Below the pieces are notes generated by a model, which saw only the letters and a program-made list of their open reading frames with translations, had not been told where the DNA came from and searched no databases. DNA of 43,552 bases from Streptomyces sp. NRRL F-6492 (GTDB lineage: Bacteria > Actinomycetota > Actinomycetes > Streptomycetales > Streptomycetaceae), in NCBI RefSeq assembly GCF_001280125.1, contig NZ_LGEG01000243.1, forward strand, positions 1 to 43,552. The letters are read 5' to 3'. The translations under genes were made by a program, and so were the position numbers. Below, piece after piece: positions 14,396-22,054 of the stretch; position 1 is the stretch's first letter, and every line of letters begins with the position of its first letter.

Positions 14396-15334
14396 ATGCA
14401 CACAGTCGCCGTTCTCGCGTTGGACCGGGTGATCCCGTTCGACCTGTCCACCCCGATCGAGGTCTTCTCGCGGACCCGTCTGCCCGACGGGCGGCCCGGC
14501 TACCAGGTCCGGGTGTGCGCCGAGCGCGACGAGGTCGACGCCGGAGCCTTCGCCCTGCGGGCCCCCTGGGGCCTGGAGGGCCTGCGGGACGCGGACACCG
14601 TCATCGTGCCGGGCGTCGCCGACCCCACGGCCCCGCTCTCCCCCGCCGTACGCGACGCGCTGCGGTCGGCCGCCGCCGACGGCACCCGGATCGCCTCCCT
14701 CTGCGTGGGCACCTTCCCCCTGGCCGCCACCGGGCTCCTCGACGGGCTGCGCGTCACCACGCACTGGCAGGCGGCCGGGCTGCTGGCCGCACTCCACCCG
14801 GGCGTCGAGGTCGATCCGGACGTCCTCTACGTCGACAACGGCCGGCTCCTCACCTCGGCCGGCGCGGCCGCGGGCCTGGACCTGTGCCTGCACATGATCC
14901 GCCGGGACTACGGGTCGGCGGTCGCCGCGGACGCCGCCCGCCTGTCGGTGATGCCGCTCGAACGCGAGGGCGGTCAGGCGCAGTTCATCGTCCACGACCA
15001 CGCCCCCGCGCCGCAGGGCTCCGAACTGGAGGCGCTGCTCACCTGGCTGCGGGAGAACCTGGGCCGCGACCTCACCCTGGCCGACATCGCCGCGCGGGCC
15101 GGGACCAGCACCCGGACCCTGATCCGGCGGTTCCGCGACCAGACCGGCACCACTCCGCTCCAGTGGCTCCACCGGGCCCGCATCCGTCAGGCGCAGCACC
15201 TGCTGGAAACCACGGAGCACTCCGTGGAACGCATCGGCGGCCAGGTCGGGTTCGGCTCGCCCACCACGTTCCGCGACCGCTTCAAACGCACCACCGGCGT
15301 CAGTCCGCAGACCTACCGGCGCACCTTCGGCTGA
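14396..15334 (+). CDS. GlxA family AraC-type transcriptional regulator
   Basis: A 312-aa regulator. Residues 1-190 form a DJ-1/PfpI-like sensor domain (VAVLALDRVIPFDLSTPIEV, ADTVIVPGVADPT, IASLCVGTFPLAATGLLDG, RVTTHWQ). Residues about 215-312 hold an AraC DNA-binding domain with two helix-turn-helix units (LTLADIAARAGTSTRTLIRR and VERIGGQVGFGSPTTFRDRF, ending TTGVSPQTYRRTFG). ATG 14396 has GAGGAGATAGG upstream. GlxA-type proteins usually activate nearby genes in response to small metabolites. Here the divergent DJ-1-like operon is the obvious target. Its 3' end overlaps the convergent GNAT gene by about 35 bp. Confidence 0.93.
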   Translation: MHTVAVLALDRVIPFDLSTPIEVFSRTRLPDGRPGYQVRVCAERDEVDAGAFALRAPWGLEGLRDADTVIVPGVADPTAPLSPAVRDALRSAAADGTRIASLCVGTFPLAATGLLDGLRVTTHWQAAGLLAALHPGVEVDPDVLYVDNGRLLTSAGAAAGLDLCLHMIRRDYGSAVAADAARLSVMPLEREGGQAQFIVHDHAPAPQGSELEALLTWLRENLGRDLTLADIAARAGTSTRTLIRRFRDQTGTTPLQWLHRARIRQAQHLLETTEHSVERIGGQVGFGSPTTFRDRFKRTTGVSPQTYRRTFG

Positions 15335-15917
15335 GCCGGCGGTCCGGGGCCGACCGGTCGGGGGTCCGGTGGAGCCGCGCCGCCGAACGGGTTCGGCCGG
15401 CCGGGGACCACGCGCCGGACCAGTGCTCGGCGCCGTACTCCTCGAACCGCTCCACCCCGGTGCACCCCGGTTTCGCCGCGGGGCGCACCGCGCGGTCGTC
15501 GACGGTCCGGGTGCGGATCACCACCGGTTCGCCGGGGAGCGCCCCGGCGAACCGGTCGAGCACCGCCGCGCACGCCTCGGCGGCGTATCCGCGTCCCCAC
15601 GTCTCCGGCAGGAGCACGGAGCCGAGTTCGACTGCTCCGGCACCCGGGCGTTCCGCGTCGCGCCGGTCGAGCGTGATCACGCCGACCATCGCTCCGTCGA
15701 GGTCGACCACGAAAAGGCCGGGGCGCCGCCCGGGCACCTCGGGCATCGCGCGTTCGAGTTCGTCGCGCGGCCGGAGTCCGCCGATGTGGGCGCCCGCCTC
15801 CGGCGACGCGAACAACTCGACGAAGGCCGCGCGGTCCCGGGCCTCGGAGGCGCGGAGCACGAGCCGCGCGGTCCCGATCGGGGCGGGCGGCCAGGCGGCG
15901 GTCAGCGGTCCGGGCAC
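15300..15917 (-). CDS. GNAT family N-acetyltransferase
   Basis: About 205 aa from GTG 15917 (GTG 15938 also possible). IGTARLVLRASEARDRAAFV is the usual RimJ-like opening, LETWGRGYAAEA-type sequence (PETWGRGYAAEACAAVLDRF) is the acetyl-CoA loop, and VVIRTRTVDDRAVRPAAKPG and GVERFEEYGAEHWSGAWSP form the C-terminal strands. Homologues normally end near WSGAWSP; here the frame runs about 33 residues further through low-complexity Arg/Ser sequence to a stop at 15300, which places the end inside the convergent regulator gene. The tail therefore looks like loss of the original stop. In LAAKLGF-type sequence the last segment reads PAAKPGC, a mild deviation. The acceptor substrate is unknown. Confidence 0.78.
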   Translation of the reverse strand: MPGPLTAAWPPAPIGTARLVLRASEARDRAAFVELFASPEAGAHIGGLRPRDELERAMPEVPGRRPGLFVVDLDGAMVGVITLDRRDAERPGAGAVELGSVLLPETWGRGYAAEACAAVLDRFAGALPGEPVVIRTRTVDDRAVRPAAKPGCTGVERFEEYGAEHWSGAWSPAGRTRSAARLHRTPDRSAPDRRLSRRCAGRSAD

Positions 15918-16032
15918 GGCGGGCAGCCCACCGCACACCCGCCGAACGGCGTGCGGTCGAAGCCGTCCGGCCCGCCGCGCCGCACGGGGGATGATGGGGG
16001 TGGAAGAACGGAACACGAGGTCAGGAGCTTGC

Positions 16033-16371
16033 ATGGCGAAGCGGGTCCACCAGCCCCGCGAGGACGCGGAGTTCGATTTCATCCTCGGGATGAGCGGAGT
16101 CCCGGTCCTCGCGTACTTCATCGGGACGTGGCCCAAGGCCGTCGAGGCCTGCCGGGCGATGGACCTCGTCGTCGGCGGCATCGCCGACGCGTACGCGGGC
16201 CGCCTGACGGTCGTCCGCACCGACATGACGCGCTGCCCGGCCGCGACCGGGCGGTACGGGGTGACCGGAGCCCCGTCCTGCGTCCTGCTGAAGGAGGGAG
16301 AGGCGGTGGCGCACGGCACGGGCCCCATGACCACCGCCGAGGTACGGAACCTCCTGGCCGGCCACCTCTGA
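16033..16371 (+). CDS. Thioredoxin-fold protein lacking the CXXC active site
   Basis: A 112-aa protein from ATG 16033, with AGGAG upstream. The thioredoxin scaffold is clear: VPVLAYFIGTWP where thioredoxin has the strand leading to WCGPC, IADAYAGRLTVVRTDMT for beta-3, YGVTGAPSCVLLKEGE with the cis-proline loop, and a final strand and helix VAHGTGPMTTAEVRNLL. The redox motif is missing: after Trp33 the residues are PKAVEAC, with only Cys40 remaining, so dithiol exchange is not expected. Such degenerate thioredoxins can act as binding or scaffold proteins. It is monocistronic, between two acetyltransferase genes. The fold is well supported; the role is unknown. Confidence 0.85.
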   Translation: MAKRVHQPREDAEFDFILGMSGVPVLAYFIGTWPKAVEACRAMDLVVGGIADAYAGRLTVVRTDMTRCPAATGRYGVTGAPSCVLLKEGEAVAHGTGPMTTAEVRNLLAGHL

Positions 16372-16548
16372 GTCCCGGTGCCTCCGCCGGGTGCGCGAGG
16401 GGGCCGGCCAGGTCCCCCTTCCCCACCCGGGCAGCCCCGCCGGAGAACCCGCGCCTACCGGGGCATCGCCCTGCCCTCCTGAGGAGCACCCGGCCGGGCC
16501 GGCGCGACCGCTTCCCGGCGCGCCGGAGGCAAGTGCGATGATCGCGGG

Positions 16549-17088
16549 ATGACCGCCGCACCCGCCTTCCGGCAGTTCACCTCTCCGGACGACGTCACCC
16601 CGCGCGTCCGGCGCACCCTGGTCGAGTGCTGGGTCGAGGTCACCAACGCGGGCGGCGCCGCCGGATTCCCGTTCCCGCCCGTCGACACCGCCGCGGTGGC
16701 CCCGGCCCTCGACCGCGTCGCCGAGCGCCTCTCCCCCGGCACCGACCGGCTGCTCACGGCGACCGTGGACGGGGAACTCGCGGGCTGGCTCGTCGTCCGC
16801 CGCGACCCGTTCGAACTGGTCGCGCACTGGGGCACCGTCCACCACGTGCAGACCCGCACGGCCGTACGCGGCCGTGGGATCGGGCGCGCCCTCATGGAGG
16901 AGGCGCGCGGGGTGGCGAGGGAGGAGATGGGCCTGGAACAACTGCGTCTCGCCGTCCGGGACGGCCTCGGTCTGGAGGACTTCTACGGACGGCTCGGCTG
17001 GAGGGAGGTCGGCCGGTGGCCCGGCGCCCTCCGGCTCGCGGCGGACGACGACCGCGACGAGATCCTCATGCTCCTCGCGCCGCTCTGA
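16549..17088 (+). CDS. GNAT family N-acetyltransferase
   Basis: A 179-aa GNAT protein. AHWGTVHHVQTRTAVRGRGIGRALMEEARG contains the beta-4 strand and the R-G-R-G-I-G acetyl-CoA-binding loop, and GLEDFYGRLGWREVGRWPG is the conserved C-terminal segment with the Tyr used as general acid in many family members. The N-terminal VRRTLVECWVEVTNAGGAAG and the DRLLTATVDGELAGWLVVRR strand pair fit acetyltransferases of the small-molecule type. A CCGGCGCG/CGCGCCGG dyad lies just upstream (about 16498-16526). It ends 79 bp before the convergent lipoprotein gene. The substrate is not predictable. Confidence 0.88.
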   Translation: MTAAPAFRQFTSPDDVTPRVRRTLVECWVEVTNAGGAAGFPFPPVDTAAVAPALDRVAERLSPGTDRLLTATVDGELAGWLVVRRDPFELVAHWGTVHHVQTRTAVRGRGIGRALMEEARGVAREEMGLEQLRLAVRDGLGLEDFYGRLGWREVGRWPGALRLAADDDRDEILMLLAPL

Positions 17089-17147
17089 TCCGTGCGCCGG
17101 GGGAAGGGGCGCGCGTTTTCGGGGCGCCGGTTCGGCCGGGGCGGGAT

Positions 17148-17163
17148 CGCTCCGGCCGGAGCG
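17148..17163. terminator. Perfect palindrome between convergent genes
   Basis: A 16-bp perfect palindrome (CGCTCCGG and its complement) lies 4 bp from the lipoprotein stop and 60 bp from the GNAT stop. In RNA it could fold with a 4-nt loop and serve both directions; no U-tract is present. Confidence 0.4.
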
Positions 17164-17166
17164 TGG

Positions 17167-17916
17167 TCAGCCGCTCGTGGTGACGGTCCCGGGGTCGACC
17201 ACCTCGCCGGCCGACGGCTGTTCCACCTCGACCTTCTCGTTGTAGTCGCTGAACAGCGTCTCGCTGGGCTGCTTGCCGCCCTCGGAGACGGCCTTGAGGA
17301 TGTAGGGGTCGCCCTCGGTGGCGACGTACAGGGTCAGTTTCTCGCCGTCGGCCCGCTGCTTGGTGAGGGTCAGGGCGTCCTTGCCGTCGACCTCGGTGGT
17401 GGCACCGCGCCGCATGCCGTCGCGCTCGGACTTGTCGCTGTCCATGGCGGCCAGGAGGGTCTGCTTGTCGCACATGCCCCGGGTGGACTTGTCGCCGGGC
17501 TCGCTCTTGACCCACTTGCCCTGGAGCCGGTCGATGGCCGTGTCCGTGCCGGGCCGGCCCTGCAGGGCGTTCTGCCAGAACCGCTCGTTGCCCCGGACGT
17601 AGACGTTCTGGCCGGCCTGCCGGATGTCGGCCTTCGCGTCGTTCATCGACAGGGTGCCGAGACAGTTGTCCTTCTCGTCGACCTGGAACTCCGTCTTCAC
17701 GGCCGCGGGCGCGTCCTGTGCCTTCGAAGTGCCGGTGATCCGTACGGAGTCGGCGTCGCGGGTCGCCTTCACGGCCTCGGCCGCGATGGCGTCGGCGCTC
17801 TGCCCGGCGAAGGCCTCGTCCGAGTCGCCGTCGCCGCAGCCGGCGAGAGCGGTGGCACCCACGCAGACCAGCGCCGCGGCGAGAACGGCGTTCTTCCTCA
17901 GGATACGTGCGGCCAT
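17167..17916 (-). CDS. LppX/LprG-like lipoprotein
   Basis: A 249-aa protein from ATG 17916 with AAGGGG six bases upstream. The signal peptide has a lysine/arginine start and hydrophobic core and ends in a lipobox LAGC (Cys27). The mature domain (about 40-235) has an alternating-strand pattern: DSVRITGTSKAQ, KTEFQVDEKDNCLGTLSM, DIRQAGQNVYVRGNERFW, TTEVDGKDALTLTKQ, EKLTLYVATEGDPYILKAVS. This recalls LolA/LppX-type lipid-binding barrels common in actinobacteria. Two cysteines in the mature part (NCLG, MCDK) could pair. It sits opposite a DsbA-like gene with a 330-bp divergent region. A binding role for a hydrophobic ligand at the outer face of the membrane is inferred from the family. Confidence 0.82.
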   Translation of the reverse strand: MAARILRKNAVLAAALVCVGATALAGCGDGDSDEAFAGQSADAIAAEAVKATRDADSVRITGTSKAQDAPAAVKTEFQVDEKDNCLGTLSMNDAKADIRQAGQNVYVRGNERFWQNALQGRPGTDTAIDRLQGKWVKSEPGDKSTRGMCDKQTLLAAMDSDKSERDGMRRGATTEVDGKDALTLTKQRADGEKLTLYVATEGDPYILKAVSEGGKQPSETLFSDYNEKVEVEQPSAGEVVDPGTVTTSG

Positions 17917-17931
17917 GGTGTCCCCTTCCCT

Positions 17932-18003
17932 GCGGAACATGTAGTTCCGCTTCACCCGGTTCGATTGCTGTGCGGCCTCACGTACCCGTCTTTTCAGAAA
18001 AGA
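17932..18003 (-). promoter_or_regulatory. Dyads in the lipoprotein gene leader; content of the 330-bp gap 17917-18246
   Basis: The gap holds two perfect inverted repeats. One is GCGGAAC/GTTCCGC (17932-17938 and 17944-17950), only 16 bp upstream of the lipoprotein start codon and next to its ribosome-binding site. The other is TCTTTTC/GAAAAGA (17989-17995 and 17997-18003), in a locally AT-richer patch (17985-18015) that probably holds the promoter. The rest of the gap, up to the DsbA-like start at 18247, shows no gene and no clear promoter. Confidence 0.4.
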
Positions 18004-18246
18004 ACGGAAATAATCAGGACATCGTTTCCGGCCACGCGGTCCGAGTACGTGTCCGGACCGGCATCCAGATCCGTGTCCGAGTCCGCATACGCCGGGCCCC
18101 CTCCCCGCCCGGCCAACCTCCCCCCGCCCCGAGCCCCTTGACCTCCACGTACGGTCCTCGCGTGTAACCCGTACGGCAGCCGCCACGCGTCCGCACGCCG
18201 GGGCGCCCCTTTTGCGCGGGCGGCGCGGCGGGCACAGCCTGGCCAC

Positions 18247-18861
18247 ATGACCTCTGACATCCCCGGCGGGGCGACGACCGTTCCCGCGCACACCTCGGGC
18301 CCCGGCAACACCGTCGTGCGCTACGGCGACGAGGGCGCCACGCACGTGCTCGGCGTGTACCTGGACCCGCGCTGCCCGTACTGCAAGCGGATGGAGAACG
18401 GCTTGGGCACGGTGATCCGGGAGGCGGCCGACGCCGGGCGCTTCCGGATCGAGTACCACTTCGCGACGTTCCTCGACGACGGCGGCGGCAGCGGGTCGCT
18501 GCACGCCCTGGCCGCGCTGGGAGCGGCACTGGACGAGGGGAGCGGGCCGTTCGCGCTCTACCTGAGGCTGCTCTACGCCGAGCAGCCGCCCGAGGAGGAG
18601 GACGGCTTCGCCGACGAGGAGACGCTGCTCAAGCTGGCCGAAGAGGTGCCGGGGCTGGCCACCGGGGCGTTCGCGGGCAAGGTGTCCGAGGGCGTCTACC
18701 TGCCCTGGGCGCGCGCCGTCTCCGCCGCCTTCGAGCGCGGCGGGGTCGAGGCCACGCCGACCGTGCTCGCCGACGGCGAACCGGTCGCGGTGCTCGGCCC
18801 GGGCGGCTACGCGGTGACACCGGAGGCGTTCTTCGCGCAACTGTCCGAACGCTGGGGGTGA
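18247..18861 (+). CDS. DsbA-like thioredoxin-fold oxidoreductase (cytoplasmic)
   Basis: A 204-aa protein from ATG 18247. Residues about 22-50 give the first strands and the active site LDPRCPYCKRMENGLG, a CPYC motif (Cys43/Cys46) typical of DsbA and related thiol oxidoreductases. The central helical insertion (HALAALGAALDEGSGPFALYL, LYAEQPPEEEDGFADEETLL, KLAEEVPGLATGAF) is the DsbA helical domain. The cis-Pro loop is VEATPTVLADGEPV. There is no signal peptide, so it probably acts in the cytoplasm, as do many actinobacterial DsbA homologues of unknown substrate. No clear Shine-Dalgarno is visible upstream. It is divergent from the lipoprotein gene. Confidence 0.88.
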   Translation: MTSDIPGGATTVPAHTSGPGNTVVRYGDEGATHVLGVYLDPRCPYCKRMENGLGTVIREAADAGRFRIEYHFATFLDDGGGSGSLHALAALGAALDEGSGPFALYLRLLYAEQPPEEEDGFADEETLLKLAEEVPGLATGAFAGKVSEGVYLPWARAVSAAFERGGVEATPTVLADGEPVAVLGPGGYAVTPEAFFAQLSERWG

Positions 18862-19090
18862 GGCGGAGGCGGCCGGGGAGACCCGCCGCCGACCCGGGGC
18901 ACCCGTTCGGCGGAACGCCCCCGGCCGAACTCCTCGCGTGACGGGGACCGGGACGGTCTCCGGTGGATCGGGAGTTCGACCAGCCACGGTCGACAGCACC
19001 GGCAGACGAACGGGCTCCGGGTGCCGGGCGTCATCACCCGTACGAGGGACAGGGTGGCGGGCCGGACCGCACCTCGGCCACGATGCCCGG

Positions 19091-19417
19091 ATGCGGGATG
19101 ACGAACCGCTGGAGGAGTGGGCGCGCCGGCGCGACGGGCGCCGGGCCGCCTCGAAGGGCAAGCGGCGCGCGGTGCCGCTCGGCGACGGCCCTCACCGCGC
19201 GGCCCATGTCGCCCCAGGCGCGCCGAGAGCGATCGAGGAGTGGACCGGCACGGAGTGGCAGGTGGTCGGTGTCGTCGAGAGCCTGGCCGCCGCCCAGGCT
19301 CTTCCGCACCCGCCGCCGCCCGAGCGGGCGAAGCCTGCCGAGCGGGACCGGCCCTCGATGGGCGAGGGCCGGGGCCGACACCGAAAGCCCACCTCGGCGG
19401 AGGAACGGGACCAGTAG
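19091..19417 (+). CDS. DUF6087-like small protein
   Basis: A 108-aa protein from ATG 19091. The layout matches a Streptomyces-specific small family as I remember it (DUF6087): an acidic/basic opening RDDEPLEEWARRRDGRR, then KGKRRAVPLGDGPHRAAHV, then PRAIEEWTGTEWQVVGVVES, and a basic GRGRHRKP tail. The middle EEW-x(5)-WQVVGVVES strand pair looks like the conserved core. It is hydrophilic, without signal peptide or membrane segment. No strong ribosome-binding site is evident. It stands alone after the DsbA-like gene and is followed by a 400-bp non-coding region. No function is known for the family. Confidence 0.6.
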   Translation: MRDDEPLEEWARRRDGRRAASKGKRRAVPLGDGPHRAAHVAPGAPRAIEEWTGTEWQVVGVVESLAAAQALPHPPPPERAKPAERDRPSMGEGRGRHRKPTSAEERDQ

Positions 19418-19572
19418 GCGACCCGACGCCCGAAGGCGGTCACTGCACGCCGGCGTCGCTCGGCGAAGGCGCGCCGCAGAAGCAGGCCGCGGGAGTAGAC
19501 GGTCGCCGACCGGGCGCCAACGGCCGGGATGACCGACGACACGGCCCGCCGCCGCCCCCGAGATTCCGAAAC

Positions 19573-19608
19573 GGCGCGCGAACCGGAGAACGGTCAGGTT
19601 CGCGCGCC
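19573..19608. repeat. Perfect 12-bp inverted repeat with 12-nt spacer
   Basis: GGCGCGCGAACC at 19573-19584 is repeated as its exact reverse complement at 19597-19608, with spacer 19585-19596. It lies 155 bp after the DUF6087-like stop and about 130 bp before the exporter promoter, too far from the former for a simple terminator. It could be an operator or a stable RNA hairpin. Confidence 0.7.
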
Positions 19609-19737
19609 CCTGCGCACTGACCGCACAAGCGGTACGGCCGGCCGCTCCCCGCTCGCAGAAGCACCCATCACCCCCCACACCCTCGGGCCGGCTTCGCCCG
19701 CAACCAGCAGAAACCAGATCCCACCACCTACCCGCGC

Positions 19738-19767
19738 TTGCAGATATAGCGCGTATGCAATTATTGT
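19738..19767 (+). promoter_or_regulatory. Putative sigma-70-type promoter of the MFS exporter
   Basis: TTGCAG (19738-19743) and TATTGT (19762-19767) are separated by 18 bp in one of the few AT-rich patches of the window. TGCA tetramers recur at about 19739, 19756 and 19774, suggesting a repressor site overlapping the promoter. Confidence 0.45.
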
Positions 19768-19815
19768 CGAAGCATGCAAAGGGATCGTTCAATCAATTCC
19801 GGAAGGGGACGAGCC

Positions 19816-21024
19816 ATGCCGCTCGCGCTACTCGCTCTCGCGGTCGGGGCCTTCGGCATAGGGACGACCGAGTTCGTGATCATGGGTCTACTGCCTCGGA
19901 TCGCCACCGACTACGGCGTCTCCATCCCCACCGCGGGCCTGCTGGTCACCGGCTACGCGCTCGGTGTCGTCGTCGGCGCGCCGCTGCTGACCGTCCTCGG
20001 CAACAAGGTGAGCCGCAAGCGGATGCTCATGCTGCTGATGGGCCTGTTCGTGGTCGGCAACCTGCTCTCCGCGCTCGCCCCGAGCTTCGGGCTGATGCTG
20101 ACCGGCCGCGTGGTCGCCTCGCTCGCCCACGGATCGTTCTTCGGCATCGGGTCGGTCGTGGCCGCCGAGCTGGTCGCGCCGGACAAGAAGGCCGGTGCCA
20201 TCGCCACCATGTTCACCGGGCTGACCGTCGCCAACATCGTCGGCGTGCCGCTCGGCACCTTCATCGGGCAGGCGATCGGCTGGCGCACCACCTTCGCGGT
20301 CGTCGCCGCGCTCGGTGTGGTCGGGCTGCTCGGCATCGCCCGGCTCGTGCCCGCCATGCCCCGCCCCGAAGGCGCCCGTCTGCGCGGTGAGCTCAAGGCC
20401 TTCCGCAACCCCCAGGTCCTGCTCGCGATGGCGATGACCGTGCTCGGTTTCGGCGGTGTCTTCGCCGCGATCACCTACATCGCGCCGATGATGACCCACG
20501 TCGCCGGTTACGCGGACGGCTCCGTCACGTGGCTGCTCGTGCTCTTCGGCATCGGCATGTTCCTCGGCAACCTCCTCGGCGGCCGCTTCGCCGACCGCGC
20601 GCTGATGCCCATGCTGTACGCGGCCCTCGGCGGCCTGGCGATCGTGCTCGCGCTGTTCACCGTGACCGCGCACCACAAGGTCCTCGCCGCGCTCACCGTC
20701 CTCCTCATCGGCGCGCTCGGCTTCGCCACCGTGCCGCCGCTGCAGAAGCGCGTCCTCGACCATGCCCACGGCGCACCGACCCTGGCGTCCGCCGTCAACA
20801 TCGGCGCCTTCAACCTCGGCAACGCGCTCGCCGCCTGGCTCGGCGGCACGGTCATCGCCGCCGGCTTCGGCTACACGGCCCCGAACTGGGTCGGCGCCGT
20901 CCTCGCCGCCGCCGCGCTCGGCCTCGCCCTCTGGTCCGCCGCGCTGGAGCGCCGGGCCCCGGCGGCCGACGCCGACGCCCCCGAGGCCGTCGACGGCGGC
21001 GCCCGCGTCCCCGTACACCACTGA
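19816..21024 (+). CDS. MFS drug/sugar exporter (DHA1, AraJ/Cmr-like)
   Basis: A 402-aa twelve-helix major facilitator. ATG 19816 is chosen because GGAAGGGGACGAG precedes it and the product starts directly with helix 1 ([20 protein letters not shown]). The family motifs are present: [15 protein letters not shown] in helix 1, [16 protein letters not shown] as the motif A loop, [16 protein letters not shown] in helix 4, and [20 protein letters not shown] as motif C of antiporters. It is most like AraJ/YdhP/Cmr-type exporters of drugs or sugars using the proton gradient. An aldo/keto reductase gene follows after 50 bp, a pairing common in actinomycetes. The substrate is unknown. Confidence 0.9.
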   Translation: MPLALLALAVGAFGIGTTEFVIMGLLPRIATDYGVSIPTAGLLVTGYALGVVVGAPLLTVLGNKVSRKRMLMLLMGLFVVGNLLSALAPSFGLMLTGRVVASLAHGSFFGIGSVVAAELVAPDKKAGAIATMFTGLTVANIVGVPLGTFIGQAIGWRTTFAVVAALGVVGLLGIARLVPAMPRPEGARLRGELKAFRNPQVLLAMAMTVLGFGGVFAAITYIAPMMTHVAGYADGSVTWLLVLFGIGMFLGNLLGGRFADRALMPMLYAALGGLAIVLALFTVTAHHKVLAALTVLLIGALGFATVPPLQKRVLDHAHGAPTLASAVNIGAFNLGNALAAWLGGTVIAAGFGYTAPNWVGAVLAAAALGLALWSAALERRAPAADADAPEAVDGGARVPVHH

Positions 21025-21074
21025 CCCCCCTCCCCCGCCCCGGGCGAACCACTCCAAGAGAAGGCCGCACCCCC

Positions 21075-21905
21075 ATGTCCCTCCCCCACGTGCCCACCGT
21101 CGCCCTCAACGACGGCACCGAGATCCCCCAGCTCGGCTTCGGCGTCTTCCAGGTCCCCGACGACGAGACCACGACCGCCGTCGCCCACGCCCTGGACGCC
21201 GGGTACCGCTCCGTGGACACCGCCGCCGTCTACGGGAACGAGGCCGGTGTCGGCCGGGCGCTCGCCGACTCCGGCATCGCCCGCGACGAGCTGTACGTCA
21301 CCACCAAGCTGTGGAACGCCGACCAGGGCTACGACGCCACTCTGCGGGCCTTCGACGACAGCCTCGCCAAGCTCGGCCTCGACCACGTCGACCTGTACCT
21401 GATCCACTGGCCCACCCCGGCCCGCGACCTGTACCTCGACACCTGGCGCGCCATCGGGACGCTGGTCGCGGACGGACGGGTCCGCACCGCCGGCGTCTCC
21501 AACTTCCAGCCCGCGCACCTGGAGCGGCTGCTCGACGGCGGCGGCCCCGTGCCCGCCGTCAACCAGATCGAGCTGCACCCCGGCCTCCAGCAGCGCGAGC
21601 TCCGCGAGCTGCACGCCGTCCACGGGATCGCCACCGAGGCGTGGAGCCCGCTCGCCCAGGGCGCCGTCCTCGCCGACCCGGTCGTCGCCGGCATCGCCGC
21701 CCGGCACGGGAAGTCCCCCGCCCAGGTGGTGCTGCGCTGGCACCTCCAGCTCGGGAACGTCGTCATCCCCAAGTCCGTCACCCCCGCCCGCATCCGCGAG
21801 AACCTCGACGTCTTCGACTTCGTCCTCTCCCCGGAGGAGATGGCGGCGGTCGCGGGCCTCGACCGCGGCCTGCGCACCGGGCCGGACCCCGACGCCCTGA
21901 ACTGA
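21075..21905 (+). CDS. Aldo/keto reductase
   Basis: A 276-aa (beta/alpha)8 NADPH-dependent reductase. The catalytic tetrad is complete: Asp48 and Tyr53 ([11 protein letters not shown]), Lys78 (TTKLW) and His111 (LIHWP). [14 protein letters not shown] and [16 protein letters not shown] are the AKR signature segments, and [20 protein letters not shown] is the cofactor-binding region (Lys of IPKS contacts the 2'-phosphate of NADPH). It resembles the 2,5-diketo-D-gluconate reductase group (AKR5). It lies 50 bp after the exporter, probably co-transcribed, and is followed by a strong hairpin. The in vivo carbonyl substrate is unknown. Confidence 0.93.
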   Translation: MSLPHVPTVALNDGTEIPQLGFGVFQVPDDETTTAVAHALDAGYRSVDTAAVYGNEAGVGRALADSGIARDELYVTTKLWNADQGYDATLRAFDDSLAKLGLDHVDLYLIHWPTPARDLYLDTWRAIGTLVADGRVRTAGVSNFQPAHLERLLDGGGPVPAVNQIELHPGLQQRELRELHAVHGIATEAWSPLAQGAVLADPVVAGIAARHGKSPAQVVLRWHLQLGNVVIPKSVTPARIRENLDVFDFVLSPEEMAAVAGLDRGLRTGPDPDALN

Positions 21906-21965
21906 GTCCGCCGGGACCGGCGGCGGAGGCCGGTGGTTCTGCCGATGCCGGCCGGGCGCCGGACG

Positions 21966-22006
21966 CGGAGAGTGGCCGGGCCAGTCCAGGACCCGGCCGC
22001 TCTCCG
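21966..22006 (+). terminator. Hairpin terminator after the aldo/keto reductase
   Basis: Arms 21967-21980 and 21992-22005 pair over 14 bp with one G-U, extended by a C-G pair, around an 11-nt loop. It ends the exporter-reductase unit and lies just before the secreted hydrolase gene. Confidence 0.65.
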
Positions 22007-22054
22007 TTCCTGTCGGAGGGCGGCCGCCCCACGACACGAGAGGACGACTCCGTC

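Larger units (their letters stand above)
19418..19815. other. Long intergenic region upstream of the MFS exporter
   Basis: About 400 bp without a credible gene. It contains a perfect 12-bp inverted repeat (19573-19608) and an AT-rich promoter patch with three spaced TGCA tetramers (19739-19777). The short frames in it lack codon bias or conserved-looking products. An upstream ATG at 19774 is in frame with the exporter but has no ribosome-binding site. Confidence 0.6.

Noticed and set aside
19529..19861. 110-aa frame spanning the intergenic region into the MFS gene
   Set aside because: It has no ribosome-binding site or conserved motif, its composition is atypical for coding sequence, and it overlaps the promoter and start of the exporter.
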